Positions 1 through 9,823 of a stretch of DNA of 64,000 nucleotides are shown piece after piece (the stretch's first letter is position 1; each line of letters starts with the position of its first letter). The translations under genes were made by a program, and so were the position numbers. The stretch comes from Polaromonas glacialis. Lineage in GTDB: Bacteria; Pseudomonadota; Gammaproteobacteria; Burkholderiales; Burkholderiaceae_C. The stretch is from assembly GCF_000709345.1 (NCBI RefSeq), contig NZ_KL448323.1, forward strand, positions 144,874 through 208,873. Direction: 5' to 3'. The notes below the pieces were generated by a model. It was not told where the DNA came from. It did no database searches and was given only the letters and a program-made list of their open reading frames with translations.

Positions 1-50
1 CACGCCAGCATCACCAGCAACAGGGTTGTGAAAAGGCTAAAGAAGTTCAC
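1..50 (-). CDS. possible 5' end of a membrane protein, cut by the window edge
   Basis: On the minus strand a reading frame opens at a GTG at 50-48 and runs off the window start. The 16 visible residues are strongly hydrophobic (MNFFSLFTTLLLVMLA), like the first transmembrane helix or signal anchor of a membrane protein. In-frame TTG and ATT codons lie just upstream, so the start is unsettled and there is no clear ribosome binding site. Too little is visible to name a family. Confidence 0.25.
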   Translation of the reverse strand, partial: MNFFSLFTTLLLVMLA

Positions 51-79
51 TGCAAGCAATTCAATAGGGGAGAAACGTG

Positions 80-185
80 GGGGCAGTTCCAACCAGCCGG
101 GGCCGCGGAACCGGCTTCGCCGGGCCGCAGGCGCAGCGGCCCCCTCGGGGGGCAGCGCAGTACGCGAAGCGACAAGCGTGGGGGC
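80..185. repeat. GC-rich dispersed repeat, copy 1 (directly after the yajQ stop)
   Basis: GC-rich segment with the palindromic core CCCCCTCGGGGGG near 141-154, flanked by CGCGAAGCGACAAGCG and by GGAACCGGCTTCGCCGGG. It matches copies at 5979-6063, 37487-37560 and 58905-58990. This copy begins at the base next to the stop codon of yajQ on the minus strand. It separates yajQ from whatever lies off the left edge. Confidence 0.8.
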
Positions 186-677
186 TCAATCCCTGAAGTT
201 GTCAAAACTCAGCGGCAAATCCTTGATCTCGGCGCGAATCAAGGCCATGGCCGCCTGCAGGTCGTCGCGCTTGGCGCCGGTCAAGCGAACCTTGCCTTCC
301 TGAATCGCGGCCTGCACCTTCATCTTGTTGCCCTTGATGAGCTGCTGGATTTTCTTGGCCTCTTCGGTCTCGATGCCGTCGCGCACCTTGGTGACCTGCT
401 TGACCTTGTCGCCGCCGATTTTCTCGACCTTGCCGATGTCCAGGAAGCGCACATCGACGCCCGACTTGGTCAGCTTGTTGCGCAAAATGTCGTGGATCTG
501 CTCGATCTGGAAATCGCCGTCGCCGATCAGGATGATCTCCTTGTCTTTTTCCTTCAGCTCGACCGAGGCCGCCGTGCCCTTGAAGTCAAACCGGGTGCCG
601 ATTTCCTTGGCGGTGTTTTCCACCGCGTTTTTGACCTTGACCAGGTCGGTTTCCAGAACAGTGTCGAATGAAGGCAT
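186..677 (-). CDS. yajQ: YajQ family cyclic-di-GMP/nucleotide-binding protein
   Basis: This is a 163-residue protein of the YajQ (UPF0234) family, the usual family length. It starts MPSFDTV and carries the conserved RFDFKG motif at residues 29-34 and a [14 protein letters not shown] segment near the C terminus, ending NFRD. Family members are soluble nucleotide-binding proteins with two ferredoxin-like domains. Some bind cyclic di-GMP and modulate transcription factors; that role is known from relatives, not shown here. The upstream ATG at 809 would overlap the divergent murB, so the internal ATG at 677 is chosen. The gene is divergent from murB with about 50 bp between the starts. Confidence 0.92.
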   Translation of the reverse strand: MPSFDTVLETDLVKVKNAVENTAKEIGTRFDFKGTAASVELKEKDKEIILIGDGDFQIEQIHDILRNKLTKSGVDVRFLDIGKVEKIGGDKVKQVTKVRDGIETEEAKKIQQLIKGNKMKVQAAIQEGKVRLTGAKRDDLQAAMALIRAEIKDLPLSFDNFRD

Positions 678-729
678 GGTGGTGGTTTCCTGAAAAAAGG
701 TGCGCCGCAGGGGTGCGACAATCCCGGGA

Positions 730-1797
730 ATGTTAGTCGAGAAAAACGTCCCCCTCCAGTCTTCCAACACCTTCGGCATCAATGCCAAGGCGCTTTCCCT
801 GGCGCGCATCCGCAGCGAAGCCGATATTGCCGCGCTGCTGCAAGACCCGGCTTTGCAGGCTCAACCTAAATTCGTCCTGGGCGGCGGCAGCAACATCGTG
901 CTGACCGGCGACGTCAAGCCGCTGGTGCTCAAGGTCGAGATCATGGGCAAGCGCCTGGTGGGCGAAACCGCCAAGGCCTGGATCGTCGAGGCCGGCGCCG
1001 GCGAAAACTGGCACGAACTGGTCGCCTGGACGCTGGAGAACGGCTTTCCCGGCCTGGAAAACCTGGCGCTGATTCCCGGCATGGTCGGCGCCTCGCCGGT
1101 GCAGAACATCGGCGCCTACGGTGTTGAATTGCAGGACCGCTTCGACTCGCTCGACGCCGTGGACCTGACGACCGGCCAGTCCTTCACGCTCAATGCCGCA
1201 CAATGCGCCTTCGGCTACCGCGACTCGGTGTTCAAGCATGCCAGCACGCCTGGCGAAGCCTCGGGCGCGCAAGCCTTGGGCCTGAAGGACAGGGCGCTGA
1301 TTACCCGGGTGCGCTTCTTTCTGCCCAAGGCCTGGAAACCGGTGCTGGGGTATGCGGATATAGAGAAAAAGAGGCTTTCCCGCAATGTGGATGTGCCAAG
1401 TGCGCTACAGATTTATGAGTGGATCTGCGAGATTCGCCGCGCCAAGCTGCCCGACCCGAAGGTCATCGGCAATGCTGGCAGCTTCTTCAAGAACCCGACC
1501 GTCTCGCCCGAGCAGTGCGAGGACATCATCCAGCGCGACCCGAAAATCGTTCATTACCAGCTGGCCGACGGCTCGGTCAAGCTCGCCGCCGGCTGGCTGA
1601 TCGATGCCTGCGGCTGGAAGGGCAAGTCGATTGGCAATGCCGGCGTGTACGACAAGCAGGCGCTGGTGCTGGTGAACCGGGGCGGCGCCGCCAACCCGGT
1701 GACCGGCGGCGAGGTGATGACGCTGGCCAAGGCGATTCAGACGAGTGTCTATGAGCGCTTTGGCTTGCGGCTGGAGCCGGAGCCGGTAGTGGTTTGA
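730..1797 (+). CDS. murB: UDP-N-acetylmuramate dehydrogenase (UDP-N-acetylenolpyruvoylglucosamine reductase)
   Basis: MurB is a cytosolic flavoenzyme that reduces UDP-GlcNAc-enolpyruvate to UDP-MurNAc with NADPH, the second committed step of peptidoglycan precursor synthesis. The 355-residue product shows the FAD-binding GGGSN at 51-55, the [17 protein letters not shown] signature at 115-131, YRDS in the middle domain, and [10 protein letters not shown] with the catalytic Ser near 251. A C-terminal LEPEP supplies the active-site Glu. This is the type I architecture, as in E. coli. The start at 730 (MLVEKNV) is preferred to the GC-rich in-frame extension upstream. Confidence 0.95.
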   Translation: MLVEKNVPLQSSNTFGINAKALSLARIRSEADIAALLQDPALQAQPKFVLGGGSNIVLTGDVKPLVLKVEIMGKRLVGETAKAWIVEAGAGENWHELVAWTLENGFPGLENLALIPGMVGASPVQNIGAYGVELQDRFDSLDAVDLTTGQSFTLNAAQCAFGYRDSVFKHASTPGEASGAQALGLKDRALITRVRFFLPKAWKPVLGYADIEKKRLSRNVDVPSALQIYEWICEIRRAKLPDPKVIGNAGSFFKNPTVSPEQCEDIIQRDPKIVHYQLADGSVKLAAGWLIDACGWKGKSIGNAGVYDKQALVLVNRGGAANPVTGGEVMTLAKAIQTSVYERFGLRLEPEPVVV

Positions 1798-1832
1798 AAA
1801 CATAGATACGTTCTTACGCCGCCCAATCGGGC

Positions 1833-1859
1833 AAAAAAAGGCCCGGAAGATCCGGGCCT
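1833..1859 (-). terminator. Rho-independent terminator of the lipoprotein hydrolase gene
   Basis: A 9-bp stem AGGCCCGGA/TCCGGGCCT with loop AGA (1839-1859) is followed, on the minus strand, by seven T residues (AAAAAAA at 1833-1839 on the plus strand). It lies about 60 bp past the stop of the minus-strand gene at 1916. On the plus strand no T run follows, so it serves that gene rather than murB. Confidence 0.75.
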
Positions 1860-1915
1860 GCACAGTTCCTGGGGCTGAAACGCAAAAATTGTGATTGTGG
1901 TCGGCTCCCAGTTGC

Positions 1916-3370
1916 TCAGTTCACCGGGCAAGCCGGGTAGTTGGCCTGGAAAGCGGCGCGGACGGCGGGGGGTGTGTAGTCGTCTGCGCTTGGTGTGTTT
2001 TTGGTGAAGGTGCAGCCATAGATGGGGGATGCCAGCGCGGCGGCGGTTTTCACGTCGTCGCCAGCAGGTTTGGGGCCACCCGCTTCCCACTTGACCATGT
2101 CGTCAAACGCGGTGCTGGCTTCAGCCGCAGTGAAGGCGCAGTGGCCCACATCGCGGATAGCGCGCTGCACCAGGAAGCGGTCTGTGCCCTTGGCCTTGGT
2201 GCGGTCAAAGTAGACCTGCTCCATCTTGAACGGCACAAACAAATCGCCCAGCGTGTGGATGGACACCACCGGGATGCTGATGTTGCCGGGGGAGGTGGGT
2301 ATCCAGCGCAGGCCATCACGGCGCAGCCGGTTGGCGTCGGCGGTAGGCCGAATCTTGAAGGCACTGGCGTTGAAAGACGTGTCCAGCGCCGTGTTCGTGG
2401 TGGCCGTGGCGTCCACCTTGTAGAAGAGCTGGGTGGTGTCCAGCACGTTCTCCTTCAGGATGCCCCTGATGGTGCCATCACCGCCCAGCGAGGCGAAGAT
2501 GTTGCCCTGGTTGCCCGCGTTGGCCCAGCCTTCTTTGTAGAAGGGCCGGTCGCCACCGCTCAGGTTCATGACCGCATTTTTCAGCTTGTCTCCCTGCGCG
2601 TTGGTTTGGGTCGGGAAGGTGCTCCACAGTGCCGACTGGATGGCTGGTGTCAATGCATCGAAGTCGGTGGTTGGGAAACTGGTAATCGGGAACCCTGCCA
2701 GTTGCTGCGCCGCCACCTGGTAGCCGCCAAAGTAGTTGAACAGCTCGGTGTCGCCCAGCACGCCGCACATCGGCACGGCGCCGGCGTATTTGACCTTGTT
2801 GATGGCGTTGACCTGGGCTTCTGCCTCAATCGCGGCTGCCGTGATGTGTCCGCCCATGGAAATACCGGTGATAAAAATCTTTGACGGTGTGGCTAGCGTG
2901 CGCCCTTTGGCGGCCGCGATCTGCACAAAGTTCAGTGCCAGCGCGTTGGTGTCTTCCACACCCACCCGGACGTCGTAGTAGTTTTTCGAATAGCTCGATG
3001 CGGCCCAGGCGTAGCCGTTGTCGAGCAGGTAGCGCCGCATGATGGGGGTGTCGACCGTCAGGTTGGGGCCGGTGCCGCGGTAGCCGTGCGCCCACATGAC
3101 GAGTTTGCCGTTCCAGCCTGTTTTGGGCACTTCCACGCGGTAGGCGGCCCCGCCCAGCACACCGGTCCAGCGGTCGGTGTCAACCGTGCTGCCGCCCAGC
3201 GCGGCAAACGTCGACTCTGCCACGGGTGTGAAAACGCGCGCGTCCTGGAGCCTGGTTTCTTCTGGCACGGCGACAGCCGTGGGCCCGCTGTCGCCGCCTC
3301 CGCAGGCTGCCAGCGAAGCCAGGCCAATGGCCGCCAGGGCAGGTCGAAAAATCCCGAAATGCTGTTTCAT
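1916..3370 (-). CDS. alpha/beta-hydrolase fold lipoprotein (putative secreted esterase/peptidase)
   Basis: The 484-residue protein begins with a lipoprotein signal peptide whose lipobox LAAC places the modified Cys at residue 23, followed by GGGDSG. It is therefore expected to be membrane-anchored outside the cytoplasm. A serine-hydrolase elbow GISMGG (Ser about 171) follows a KIFITG strand, and a WAHGYRG segment near residue 97 resembles the oxyanion-hole HG motif. Substrate is not deducible. The upstream in-frame ATG at 3457 would precede the signal peptide with charged residues, so 3370 is chosen. A terminator lies downstream; argG is upstream on the same strand with a 204-bp gap, so it probably has its own promoter. 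Confidence 0.75.
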   Translation of the reverse strand: MKQHFGIFRPALAAIGLASLAACGGGDSGPTAVAVPEETRLQDARVFTPVAESTFAALGGSTVDTDRWTGVLGGAAYRVEVPKTGWNGKLVMWAHGYRGTGPNLTVDTPIMRRYLLDNGYAWAASSYSKNYYDVRVGVEDTNALALNFVQIAAAKGRTLATPSKIFITGISMGGHITAAAIEAEAQVNAINKVKYAGAVPMCGVLGDTELFNYFGGYQVAAQQLAGFPITSFPTTDFDALTPAIQSALWSTFPTQTNAQGDKLKNAVMNLSGGDRPFYKEGWANAGNQGNIFASLGGDGTIRGILKENVLDTTQLFYKVDATATTNTALDTSFNASAFKIRPTADANRLRRDGLRWIPTSPGNISIPVVSIHTLGDLFVPFKMEQVYFDRTKAKGTDRFLVQRAIRDVGHCAFTAAEASTAFDDMVKWEAGGPKPAGDDVKTAAALASPIYGCTFTKNTPSADDYTPPAVRAAFQANYPACPVN

Positions 3371-3574
3371 TGATGTCTCCGGTTGTAGCCACGATCGCGG
3401 CATTTTTTTTTCTGCCGGAAGAGTACATCTGCGCTTGCTAGCGTTCCTGTCGCGCAAATTACATGCACCACACCGGACAAACCCTCGGTGACCGTGGATT
3501 GCGAAAATTCGGAGAAATGAAAAAGCCTTTTCAAGGACAACGCTGTCGCCGCCCTCCAGGCGTGGCTACGTTGC

Positions 3575-4930
<1,356 letters not shown>

Positions 4931-4936
4931 CTAGGT

Positions 4937-5254
4937 TCAGGCGTAGTGGCAGATGTAGTGGTAGGCCTGCTCGACGCGGATGTCGAACTTGGAGTTGCCG
5001 GGCACGCTGAAGGATTCGCCCATGGAGGATTTCACCCACTCGTCGCTGCCGGCCAGCTTGTATTCGCAGGCGCCGCCCACGCATTCCATGGTTTCGGGCG
5101 CGGCCGTGCCAAAAGTGAGGGTGGACGGCAGAACCACGCCGACCGATTTCTGGGTGCCGTCGGCCAGCGTGAAGCCGTGGCTCACGCATTTGCCGTCGAA
5201 GTACACATTGGCTTGGGTGGTGATGTTGACGTTGTCGATTTTTTCGGTGGTCAT
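4937..5254 (-). CDS. ppnP: pyrimidine/purine nucleoside phosphorylase (PpnP, DUF1255)
   Basis: A 105-residue cupin-like protein of the PpnP (YaiE/DUF1255) family, which phosphorolyses a broad range of nucleosides to base and ribose 1-phosphate. The family pattern is visible: NVYFDGKCVSHGF near the N terminus, VVLPSTLTFGTAAPE in the middle, and SFSVPGNSKFDIRV toward the end, finishing CHYA. The start MTTEKID at 5254 gives the family's usual length; the longer in-frame ORF would overlap the divergent sigma-factor gene. It reads toward argG with a short gap. Confidence 0.9.
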   Translation of the reverse strand: MTTEKIDNVNITTQANVYFDGKCVSHGFTLADGTQKSVGVVLPSTLTFGTAAPETMECVGGACEYKLAGSDEWVKSSMGESFSVPGNSKFDIRVEQAYHYICHYA

Positions 5255-5388
5255 GAGGGTTTTGTACGGGTGTAAACGCTGCGCAGGGCAGGCGGGCGGA
5301 TCAGGCCCGGATTTTAGGTCAGCCTGCACCCTGGCCGGGCGCCGCATGAATCCAATGCGCTGTTCGCGGCGTATGAATAGTGTGGACA

Positions 5389-5973
5389 ATGACGTTCATG
5401 AAACCAGAAAGCCCGGATAGCCAATTGATTGCACTCCTTGACCGTGTGGCGCTGGCCGACGAATCGGCGCTCAAAACGCTCTACGAACTGACCTCTTCCA
5501 AGCTCTACGGCGTGGCGGTGCGCGTGGTGACCAACCGCGAGTGGGCCGAGGATGTGCTGCAGGAGGCGTATTTGAATATCTGGAAGGTGGCCGGGACGTA
5601 CCAGTCCACGCTGTCGCCGCCCATGGCCTGGATGGGGCTGCTGGTGCGCAGCCGGGGCCTGGACTTTTTGCGCCGCCGGGCGTCCGACCGGGCCGACCGG
5701 ATGCAGGAACTCGACGAGGTGATCTCGGACACGGTGGCTGGCGACTCGCCCAACCCGATGGACACCACGCAAGCCAGCGAGCAGGCCTGGGCGCTGCACC
5801 AGTGCCTGAGCCAGCTGGAGAACAAGCAGCGCGAAGTGGTCAGCCTGGCTTACTTGCGCGACCTGAGCCATAGCGAACTGGCCGAGCAGCTCCGGCTGCC
5901 GCTGGGAACGGTGAAAACCTGGATTCGCCGGGGGCTGGAGCAGCTGCGCGGCTGCATGGCGAGGTTCGCATGA
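5389..5973 (+). CDS. ECF-type RNA polymerase sigma factor
   Basis: An extracytoplasmic-function sigma-70 factor of about 194 residues. Region 2 is visible at DVLQEAYLNIWKVAGTYQ, and region 4 near the C terminus shows the helix-turn-helix HSELAEQLRLPLGTVKTWIR. The sequence resembles the SigK/RpoE-like group that pairs with RskA-type anti-sigma factors, and such a gene follows at 6140. Two starts are possible (ATG at 5389 or 5398); neither has a strong ribosome binding site. The gene is divergent from ppnP. The stop overlaps an ATG (ATGA at 5970) that opens a 57-codon bridging ORF. Confidence 0.88.
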   Translation: MTFMKPESPDSQLIALLDRVALADESALKTLYELTSSKLYGVAVRVVTNREWAEDVLQEAYLNIWKVAGTYQSTLSPPMAWMGLLVRSRGLDFLRRRASDRADRMQELDEVISDTVAGDSPNPMDTTQASEQAWALHQCLSQLENKQREVVSLAYLRDLSHSELAEQLRLPLGTVKTWIRRGLEQLRGCMARFA

Positions 5974-6143
5974 ATGTGGCCCCCACGCTTGTCGCTTCGC
6001 GCACTGCGCTGCCCCCCGAGGGGGTCGCCCCGCCTGCGGCCCGGCAAAGCCGGTTCCGCGGCCGGAACTGGCATGAACGGGGAATGGTTGGCACCGTTCG
6101 TCTTGCCGCTTTGCTTGCTGCGTCGTTTGAAACCTCATTATGA
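5970..6143 (+). CDS. 57-codon bridging ORF built on a GC-rich repeat, between sigma and anti-sigma genes
   Basis: An ATG at 5970 overlaps the stop of the ECF sigma gene (ATGA), and the frame stays open for 57 codons to a TGA at 6141-6143, which overlaps the ATG of the anti-sigma gene in the same ATGA manner. Most of it is a copy of the GC-rich dispersed repeat (5979-6063). The product, beginning MNVAPTLVASRTALPPEG, matches no family I recognise. Two readings are possible: a meaningless reading frame that only preserves translational coupling, or the displaced original start region of the anti-sigma gene. Confidence 0.35.
   Translation: MNVAPTLVASRTALPPEGVAPPAARQSRFRGRNWHERGMVGTVRLAALLAASFETSL
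5979..6063. repeat. GC-rich dispersed repeat, copy 2 (between sigma and anti-sigma genes)
   Basis: Same element as at 80-185 in inverse orientation: GCCCCCACGCTTGTCGCTTC, then CCCCCCGAGGGGG at 6012-6024, then a CCTGCGGCCCGGCAAAGCCGG segment ending TTCCGCGGCC. It begins six bases after the sigma-factor stop codon. Confidence 0.8.
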
Positions 6144-6922
6144 ATATTTATAAAAACCCTGCGCTGATGGACCAGCTGGCCGCCAGCTATGCGCTGGGCA
6201 CCTTGCGCGGCGGTGCGCGGCGCCGCTTTGAAGCCTTGGCCCGGGACAACGCGACCTTGCGTGCGGCCGCGCTGATCTGGCAAGGCCGGCTGGCGTCGGT
6301 GGCCGAGTTGCAGCCCGAAGTGGCACCCAGCCCGGCGGTCTGGAAGCGGATTGAAAACCTCGTCCATGCGGAAAAGCAGGCGCAGGCGATGCAGTCCGCG
6401 CGCAGCCAGGCGGCGCCAGCGCCTGCCAGCGGCGGCTGGTGGGCCAGCCTGGGCCTGTGGCGCGGCGCCACCGCAGCCGGCGCGCTCGCCACCGTGCTGG
6501 CCGTAGTGGTCAGCTTGAATTACACGAATCAGCTGAACGGCCAGGTGCAGGAACTCAGCGCCCGGCTTTCAGCCACCCCTGCCATCGAGTATGTCGCCGT
6601 GCTGGCCGATGACAAGGCCAATGCCTCGATCCTGGTGACCTTCGACCCGAACACGCAAAAGCTGATGCTCAAGCGCGTGGGCGATTTCCGCGAGCAGCCC
6701 GACAAGTCGCTCGAACTGTGGGCGCTGCCGCCGGGCGCGCCGGCCAAGTCGCTGGGCGTGATGAGCGGTGACGCGGTGGTGCAGCTGACCGCCGCCGGCA
6801 GCGACATCCGCCAGTCGCCCGCGCTGGCGATCACCCTGGAGCCCAAGGGCGGCGTGCCGCCCGGAACGGCGGCCACTGGTCCGATCCTGTTCAAAGGTGC
6901 GTTGATCCGGACGCCTGAATAA
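6140..6922 (+). CDS. RskA-type anti-sigma factor
   Basis: A 260-residue protein with a cytoplasmic N-terminal region (start MNIYKNPALMDQLAASYALG, typical of the anti-sigma-K N domain), one predicted membrane helix near residues 112-130 (TAAGALATVLAVVVSLNY), and an extracytoplasmic RskA-like C-terminal domain ending FKGALIRTPE. Such proteins bind and hold their cognate ECF sigma factor at the membrane until a signal releases it. The partner is the sigma factor just upstream. The 166-bp separation is unusual for such a pair and is made largely of a repeat. A bidirectional terminator follows. Confidence 0.85.
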   Translation: MNIYKNPALMDQLAASYALGTLRGGARRRFEALARDNATLRAAALIWQGRLASVAELQPEVAPSPAVWKRIENLVHAEKQAQAMQSARSQAAPAPASGGWWASLGLWRGATAAGALATVLAVVVSLNYTNQLNGQVQELSARLSATPAIEYVAVLADDKANASILVTFDPNTQKLMLKRVGDFREQPDKSLELWALPPGAPAKSLGVMSGDAVVQLTAAGSDIRQSPALAITLEPKGGVPPGTAATGPILFKGALIRTPE

Positions 6923-6960
6923 CCGCAGCCCGGCCGCCGCGCAGTGCCGTGTCGGTACAG

Positions 6961-6996
6961 AAAAAAGGGACGTTGAAAAACGTCCCTTTTTTTATT
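6961..6996. terminator. bidirectional Rho-independent terminator between convergent genes
   Basis: Inverted repeat AAAAAAGGGACGTT / AACGTCCCTTTTTT with loop GAAA. The A run before and T run after the GC stem let it work in both directions, which fits the convergent anti-sigma gene (+, ends 6922) and glycine-zipper gene (-, ends 7008). Confidence 0.9.
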
Positions 6997-7007
6997 TCAA
7001 CGAAAAC

Positions 7008-7721
7008 TCAGCGCCAGTGGCCGCGATGCCCGCCGCCAAAACCCCGGCTGTAGCCGAAGTTGAGCGACAGGCCGATGGGCGGGTAATACGGGGCGTAGTA
7101 GGGGCTTGGAGCGTAGGCCGGGTAGTAAACCGGCGCCGCCACCGGCTGCACGTAAACCGGCTGCGGCTGAACCTGTGCCGGCGGGTAGTAGCTTTGCGGC
7201 TGGGGCACAAACGCTTGCGGCGCGGGTTCGATGGCACCGACCGGCGTCACCCGCAGGCGCACATGCAGGCCCGGATCGCTGGGCATTTGCGCGCTGTACT
7301 GGGCGCCCTGGTATTCATACACCACGTTGAAGTGGCTGGCGCGGTTTTCGTAAAACGTCTGCGTGCTGCACTGCTGGACGTTTTGCAGCTGGTTGCGGGG
7401 GCCTTCGATGCGGTCGCCCACCATGGCACCGCCGACCAGGCCGATCATGGTCGCCACAGCCCGGCCGCCGCCGTTGCCAATGGCATTGCCGGCCGCGCCG
7501 CCGGCGATGGCGCCCATCAGCGCACCCGCGCCCGAAGGCGGCGCCTGCGTCATCACGGCTTCCTGGCTGCACACCTGGCGCGGCACGGCGACCTGCTGCA
7601 CCACCGGCGTGCTGGAGATGACCCGGGCCAGGATGTCCATGGCCGATGCCGGCACTGACGCCATGGCCGCCGCTGCGGCGACAGCCGAAGCCACGATGGT
7701 TTTAACGAATGTGTGTGTCAT
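7008..7721 (-). CDS. exported glycine-zipper 2TM domain protein
   Basis: A 237-residue protein with an N-terminal signal peptide (MTHTFVKTIVASAVAAAAAM, cleavage likely after ASA near residue 28). The middle has a glycine-zipper double helix: GALMGAIAGGAAGNAIGNGG and IGLVGGAMVGDRIEG, as in the Rick_17kDa/2TM outer-membrane-associated family. The C-terminal third is rich in Pro, Tyr and Gln (repeated YYPP and PQP) and ends in a Gly-Arg tail. Such proteins are envelope components of unknown exact function. The start at 7721 is set by the signal peptide; the ORF upstream of it has no features. Confidence 0.78.
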   Translation of the reverse strand: MTHTFVKTIVASAVAAAAAMASVPASAMDILARVISSTPVVQQVAVPRQVCSQEAVMTQAPPSGAGALMGAIAGGAAGNAIGNGGGRAVATMIGLVGGAMVGDRIEGPRNQLQNVQQCSTQTFYENRASHFNVVYEYQGAQYSAQMPSDPGLHVRLRVTPVGAIEPAPQAFVPQPQSYYPPAQVQPQPVYVQPVAAPVYYPAYAPSPYYAPYYPPIGLSLNFGYSRGFGGGHRGHWR

Positions 7722-7833
7722 GTCCGAACCCCTTTTCTCAGCTGCCGATTTTAGTGAATCAGACCGGTTTGGAGAGACAAAGTTCGGTCGGCGCTCTGTA
7801 AAGCTGGTGATCGGCAAGGGCGGGAGTTCTGGC

Positions 7834-8178
7834 TCAAATCCGCCCGGCCCAGCCGGCGGCATCGAAGCCGACCGTGATGTCCCCGCACCAGTCCACGACC
7901 GGGCGCTTGATGACGCTCGCGTTGGCCAGCATCAGCGCGCAGGCGCTGGCAGCGTCCACCACGGCGGCTCGATCGCCAGCTTCCAGCTTGCGCCAGGTCG
8001 TGCCCTTGCGGTTCAGCAGCGCTTCCCAGCCGGCCGCCTGCATCCACGACGCCAGCAGTTCAGGCGAAACGCCTTGCTTTTTGAAGTCATGAAAGGTGTA
8101 GGCCTGCCCGTGTTCCGTGAGCCAGGCCCGGGCTTTCCTGACGGTGTCGCAATTGGGAATGCCGTAGAGTTTGATCAT
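7834..8178 (-). CDS. ArsC/Spx family protein (YffB-like)
   Basis: A 114-residue thioredoxin-fold protein of the ArsC family. It starts MIKLYGIPNCDTVRKARAWL, with a single Cys in the NCDT active-site loop (residue 10), then HDFKKQGVS, the conserved LLNRKGTTWRKL segment near residues 55-66, and IKRPVVDW near 90-97. This pattern is closer to YffB-type proteins than to true arsenate reductase, and no ars genes are nearby. Function is unproven; glutathione-dependent thiol reductase has been suggested for the family. It is divergent from folC across a region containing an AT-rich repeat. Confidence 0.85.
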   Translation of the reverse strand: MIKLYGIPNCDTVRKARAWLTEHGQAYTFHDFKKQGVSPELLASWMQAAGWEALLNRKGTTWRKLEAGDRAAVVDAASACALMLANASVIKRPVVDWCGDITVGFDAAGWAGRI

Positions 8179-8205
8179 GTCTTGATTCTTGGAAATATTT
8201 ATAGG

Positions 8206-8262
8206 AAAAAATAGCTTTTACGCAATAGGCACGGGCGTAGTCAGCTATTGATTTTGTAGCAT
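8206..8262. repeat. AT-rich palindromic repeat, intergenic copy (yffB-like/folC)
   Basis: The segment ends in TCAGCTATTGATTTTGTAGCAT, which is the AGCTAT-N-TAGCA core of the dispersed element. GCG-containing arms (TTTTACGCAATAGG and GGGCGTAGTC) lie upstream. It sits in the 236-bp divergent gap between the ArsC-like gene and folC, which otherwise shows no clear feature. Confidence 0.6.
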
Positions 8263-8414
8263 CAAGCCGCCATTTCGAGTGCTGGAACAAGGCTTGGCTC
8301 CTTCGGCCGCTTGCACCATTGTTGCCGAGCCTGCGCTGTACCCGCCCATGGCGCCGTTTTGCCCGCTTGAACGCCATGAGCGCTGGTGTTCAGGGTTTTC
8401 CGCCTTGCGCGACA

Positions 8415-9737
8415 ATGCACGACTCTATGGAACATCTCACCACTTTGGACGACTGGCTGGCGCATTGCGAGCGCCTGCACCCGAAAAGCATCGACATGGG
8501 ACTGGACCGCGTCCGGGCCGTCGCCGAACGCATGGGCCTGAAGTTTGCGTGCCCGGTCATCACCGTGGCCGGCACCAACGGCAAGGGCTCGACCTGCGCC
8601 ATGCTTGAAGCGATTTTGATGGAATCGGGCTACCGGACCGGCGTTTACACCTCGCCGCACCTGGTGCATTTCGAGGAGCGCTGCCGGGTGCGCGGCGACA
8701 TCGTCAGTGCTACGGATCTGGTAGCAAACTTTGCCCGCGTGGAAAGCGCAAGGTGCCAAAACGGTGATGAAATATCGCTGACCTACTTTGAATTCTCGAC
8801 GCTGGCGATCCTGCAGCTGCTGGCCGATGCAAAGCTCGACGTCGTGATTCTGGAAGTCGGCCTGGGCGGCCGGCTCGACGCGGTCAACATCCTTGACGCT
8901 GACTGCGCCGTCATCACCAGCATCGACCTGGACCACATGGAGTTGCTCGGGCAGACCCGGGAAGCCATCGGCTTCGAGAAAGCCGGCATCATGCGCGCCG
9001 GCCGGCCGGTCGTCGTCAGCGATCCGGTGCCGCCGCAAAGCGTGCTGGACCACGCCAGCGTCCTGGGTGCCGACCTGTGGCGCTTTGGCATTGACTTCAA
9101 TTTTTCCGGCGACAAGCTGCAGTGGAGCTGGGCCGGGCGCGGCCGCCGTTATGCGGGCATGGCGTATCCGGCATTGCGCGGCGCCAACCAGCTGGTCAAT
9201 GCCTCGGGCGTGCTGGCGGCGCTGACGGCGCTGCGCGACCGGCTGCCGGTCACCGCACAGTCGGTGCGCAACGGCCTGTCGCTGGTCGAGCTGCCCGGGC
9301 GCTTCCAGATCATTCCCGGCCAGCCGACGCTGGTGCTCGACGTGGCGCACAACCCGCATTCGGTCGCCGCGCTGACTGAAAACCTCGACGCCATGGGTTT
9401 TTATCCGTGTACGCATGCGGTGTTTGGCGCCATGGCCGACAAGGACGTCGGCCCCATGCTGGCGCGCATCGGCCCGCTGATCGACAAGTGGTATTTCACC
9501 GACCTGCCCACGCCCCGGGCGGCCACTGGCGAAGCGCTGCGCGACGCCTGGCAGGCCGGCAACACCCGGCTTGACGCCACGGCCAGCGCTTACAAAAGCC
9601 CCGAGTCAGCACTGCAAGCGGTTGTCAAGGCGGCAAACCCCACTGATAGAATCGTTGTTTTTGGCTCGTTCTACACCGTGGGCGGAATCCTCAAGAACGG
9701 CGTGCCGCGACTTTTTGCGCCGCACCTTTCGGCCTGA
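8415..9737 (+). CDS. folC: bifunctional folylpolyglutamate synthase / dihydrofolate synthase
   Basis: FolC adds glutamate to dihydropteroate and to reduced folates, using ATP in the cytoplasm. The P-loop VAGTNGKGST lies near residue 50 and is followed by TSPHLVHFEERCRV, the Mur-ligase-like omega loop. VLDVAHNPHSV is the C-terminal domain signature. Length about 440 residues is normal. ATGs at 8415 and 8427 both fit; the first is listed. It heads the folC-dedD-cvpA-purF order also seen in E. coli. A segment near residues 110-120 (RCQNGDE) is slightly longer than I expect and could derive from a decayed repeat. Confidence 0.93.
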   Translation: MHDSMEHLTTLDDWLAHCERLHPKSIDMGLDRVRAVAERMGLKFACPVITVAGTNGKGSTCAMLEAILMESGYRTGVYTSPHLVHFEERCRVRGDIVSATDLVANFARVESARCQNGDEISLTYFEFSTLAILQLLADAKLDVVILEVGLGGRLDAVNILDADCAVITSIDLDHMELLGQTREAIGFEKAGIMRAGRPVVVSDPVPPQSVLDHASVLGADLWRFGIDFNFSGDKLQWSWAGRGRRYAGMAYPALRGANQLVNASGVLAALTALRDRLPVTAQSVRNGLSLVELPGRFQIIPGQPTLVLDVAHNPHSVAALTENLDAMGFYPCTHAVFGAMADKDVGPMLARIGPLIDKWYFTDLPTPRAATGEALRDAWQAGNTRLDATASAYKSPESALQAVVKAANPTDRIVVFGSFYTVGGILKNGVPRLFAPHLSA

Positions 9738-9823
9738 GGCCGAATTAACCGGACAATCGCCTGCGCCAGAACGGCAAGCGGTCTGCAACCCCCATTTGGC
9801 CTTTAACGGATTCCAACCACACC

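Noticed and set aside
8710..8775. Possible AT-rich repeat copy inside folC (GTGCTACGGATCTGGTAGCA, then GCGCAAGG)
   Set aside because: Some core-like words are present, but spacing differs and most of the segment can be aligned with ordinary FolC sequence; too decayed to call.
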